This document shows positions 63,266-64,000 of a DNA stretch of 64,000 nt, piece by piece. How positions within the stretch are numbered: the first letter of the stretch is position 1; the number at the start of each line of letters is the position of its first letter. Source of the DNA: Niallia taxi (lineage in GTDB: Bacteria > Bacillota > Bacilli > Bacillales > Cytobacillaceae); contig NZ_CP102590.1 in assembly GCF_032818155.1 (NCBI RefSeq), positions 868,001-932,000 of the forward strand, read 5' to 3'. Position numbers and translations under genes: made by a program. The notes beneath the pieces are model-generated. The model was not told the origin of the DNA. It saw only the letters and a list, made by a program, of their open reading frames with translations, and searched no databases.

Positions 63266-64000
63266 TAACCTTTTTGTTCAACCATTTTTCCAACAAAAAA
63301 ACAGCTCCCAAAATAGGAAACTGTTAAAAGGAGGAAGACATGATCTAATTCCTAAACATAATTAAGGGTGTAAGGGGATGGAGAGATAAGCATTTATAAC
63401 CTTTGCTTATTGGGAATTGCCAACCTTTAAGGCCTTATACTTAACGTTCGTAAAACAGAGCATTATTATAGACAAAATTTTATACCTACCGTTCTTACAG
63501 CCGTTGTCACAAAACATTTACAACGTCCTTTCCCAGGCACTTAGGGGTATGCTAGGAGTTATGTTTTTTCTCGGTCTGTTTAACGCAGCAAAGCGCCCAA
63601 AAGGCTAACAATCTCAATGCCTTTATTTTCCCAGAAACCCTTTGGCAATTAGTCCTGTTTCATTATAAATACTTCCCATTTCCAAAGCTAAAAACAGGAA
63701 TCAAATCTTTAACAGACTTTCTGAGAATTAGTGATTACTAGCTACTTTATCACTTCTATTACAAATGCTTATCTCATACTTCCCCTGACAAACTTACCTT
63801 ATCAATTCATCGCAAAAATTCCTATACCTTTAGCGGTTTGTTGCGATTATTGTCAATCTTTTTAGGACTTTTACTTTAAATGCTCCTAGTATTTTTTACT
63901 TAAAAGGTAATTTTTTTTGCGCTTACTTACTATTAAGTGGAGCAGTTAATATCTCACCATCATTTTTGGAAGAGTTAACAAGTGTTGAAACTTCATATTT
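63266..64000. other. Non-coding end of the window
   Basis: About 730 bases upstream of the exporter operon show no convincing gene on either strand. A plus-strand frame at 63417-63608 has no ribosome binding site and no recognisable product. A weak AACAG/CTGTT hairpin lies near 63300-63326. The right end is AT-rich. Confidence 0.5.

Noticed and set aside
63417..63608. Plus-strand frame of 63 residues at the right end
   Set aside because: It has no ribosome binding site, and its composition and start are not gene-like.

Overview
The window is AT-rich and Gram-positive in style, with strong GGAGG-type ribosome binding sites, many TTG/GTG starts and short intrinsic terminators. Its gene families point to the family Bacillaceae: LicT/BglP, a DUF896 protein, a YugP-type peptidase, LytR-CpsA-Psr, a yvgK/modA/modB-like set, BlaR1/BlaI and YfiB/YfiC-like exporters. 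The species cannot be fixed from sequence alone; a Bacillus/Niallia-like organism is my best guess. No rRNA, tRNA, CRISPR array, prophage or intact insertion sequence was seen. The chromosome looks ordinary, with several accessory patches.

Layout. 1-3002: a WxL-type surface cluster on the minus strand (WxL protein, DUF916/DUF3324 WxL-binding protein, a partial internalin-like LRR protein), with a strongly folded element between the first two. 3397-9147: a signalling patch with an EAL c-di-GMP phosphodiesterase, a CheW-like protein overlapping a 56-residue chemoreceptor-tip peptide, a Mga/AtxA-type regulator and a full dCache chemoreceptor. 9148-17400: sparse region with a SpoIID/LytB-like wall protein, an oxidoreductase, a DUF896 gene behind two MhqR-like operators, and an acetyltransferase. 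17462-23993: a beta-lactam sensing locus with two class B PBPs flanking blaI-blaR1 and four BlaI-type operators, but no beta-lactamase. 24182-30423: a methyltransferase, an EamA transporter and a licT-bglP-GH1 operon with two RAT antiterminator sites.

30593-36075: envelope genes (UppP, LCP ligase, YugP-type peptidase), an autoregulated XRE-DUF1232 protein and several very small proteins. 36689-46569: regulators (Rrf2, LysR, TetR), rhodanese, HAD phosphatase plus MFS exporter, histidine phosphatase, modAB with a divergent regulator and a 10-bp iteron, and an HPr paralogue whose residue 15 is Gln and residue 46 is Glu. 46589-54860: MFS, an SDR/LysR divergent pair, a GntR-ABC operon, a DRE-TIM aldolase-like protein and two tandem sugar O-acetyltransferases. 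55017-59105: a PspA envelope-stress module next to an OmpR-type two-component system. 59240-63265: a heterodimeric ABC exporter behind a His-rich small protein whose promoter is covered by twin GTATAC operators.

Taken together, much of the window concerns the cell envelope and its stress responses: beta-lactam sensing, lipid II recycling, wall polymer attachment, PspA, surface WxL proteins and drug-type export. The most unusual items are the HPr paralogue with both phosphorylation sites replaced, the EAL/CheW/mini-chemoreceptor trio, the blaRI-controlled PBP pair, and operator arrays upstream of the DUF896 gene and the His-rich protein gene.
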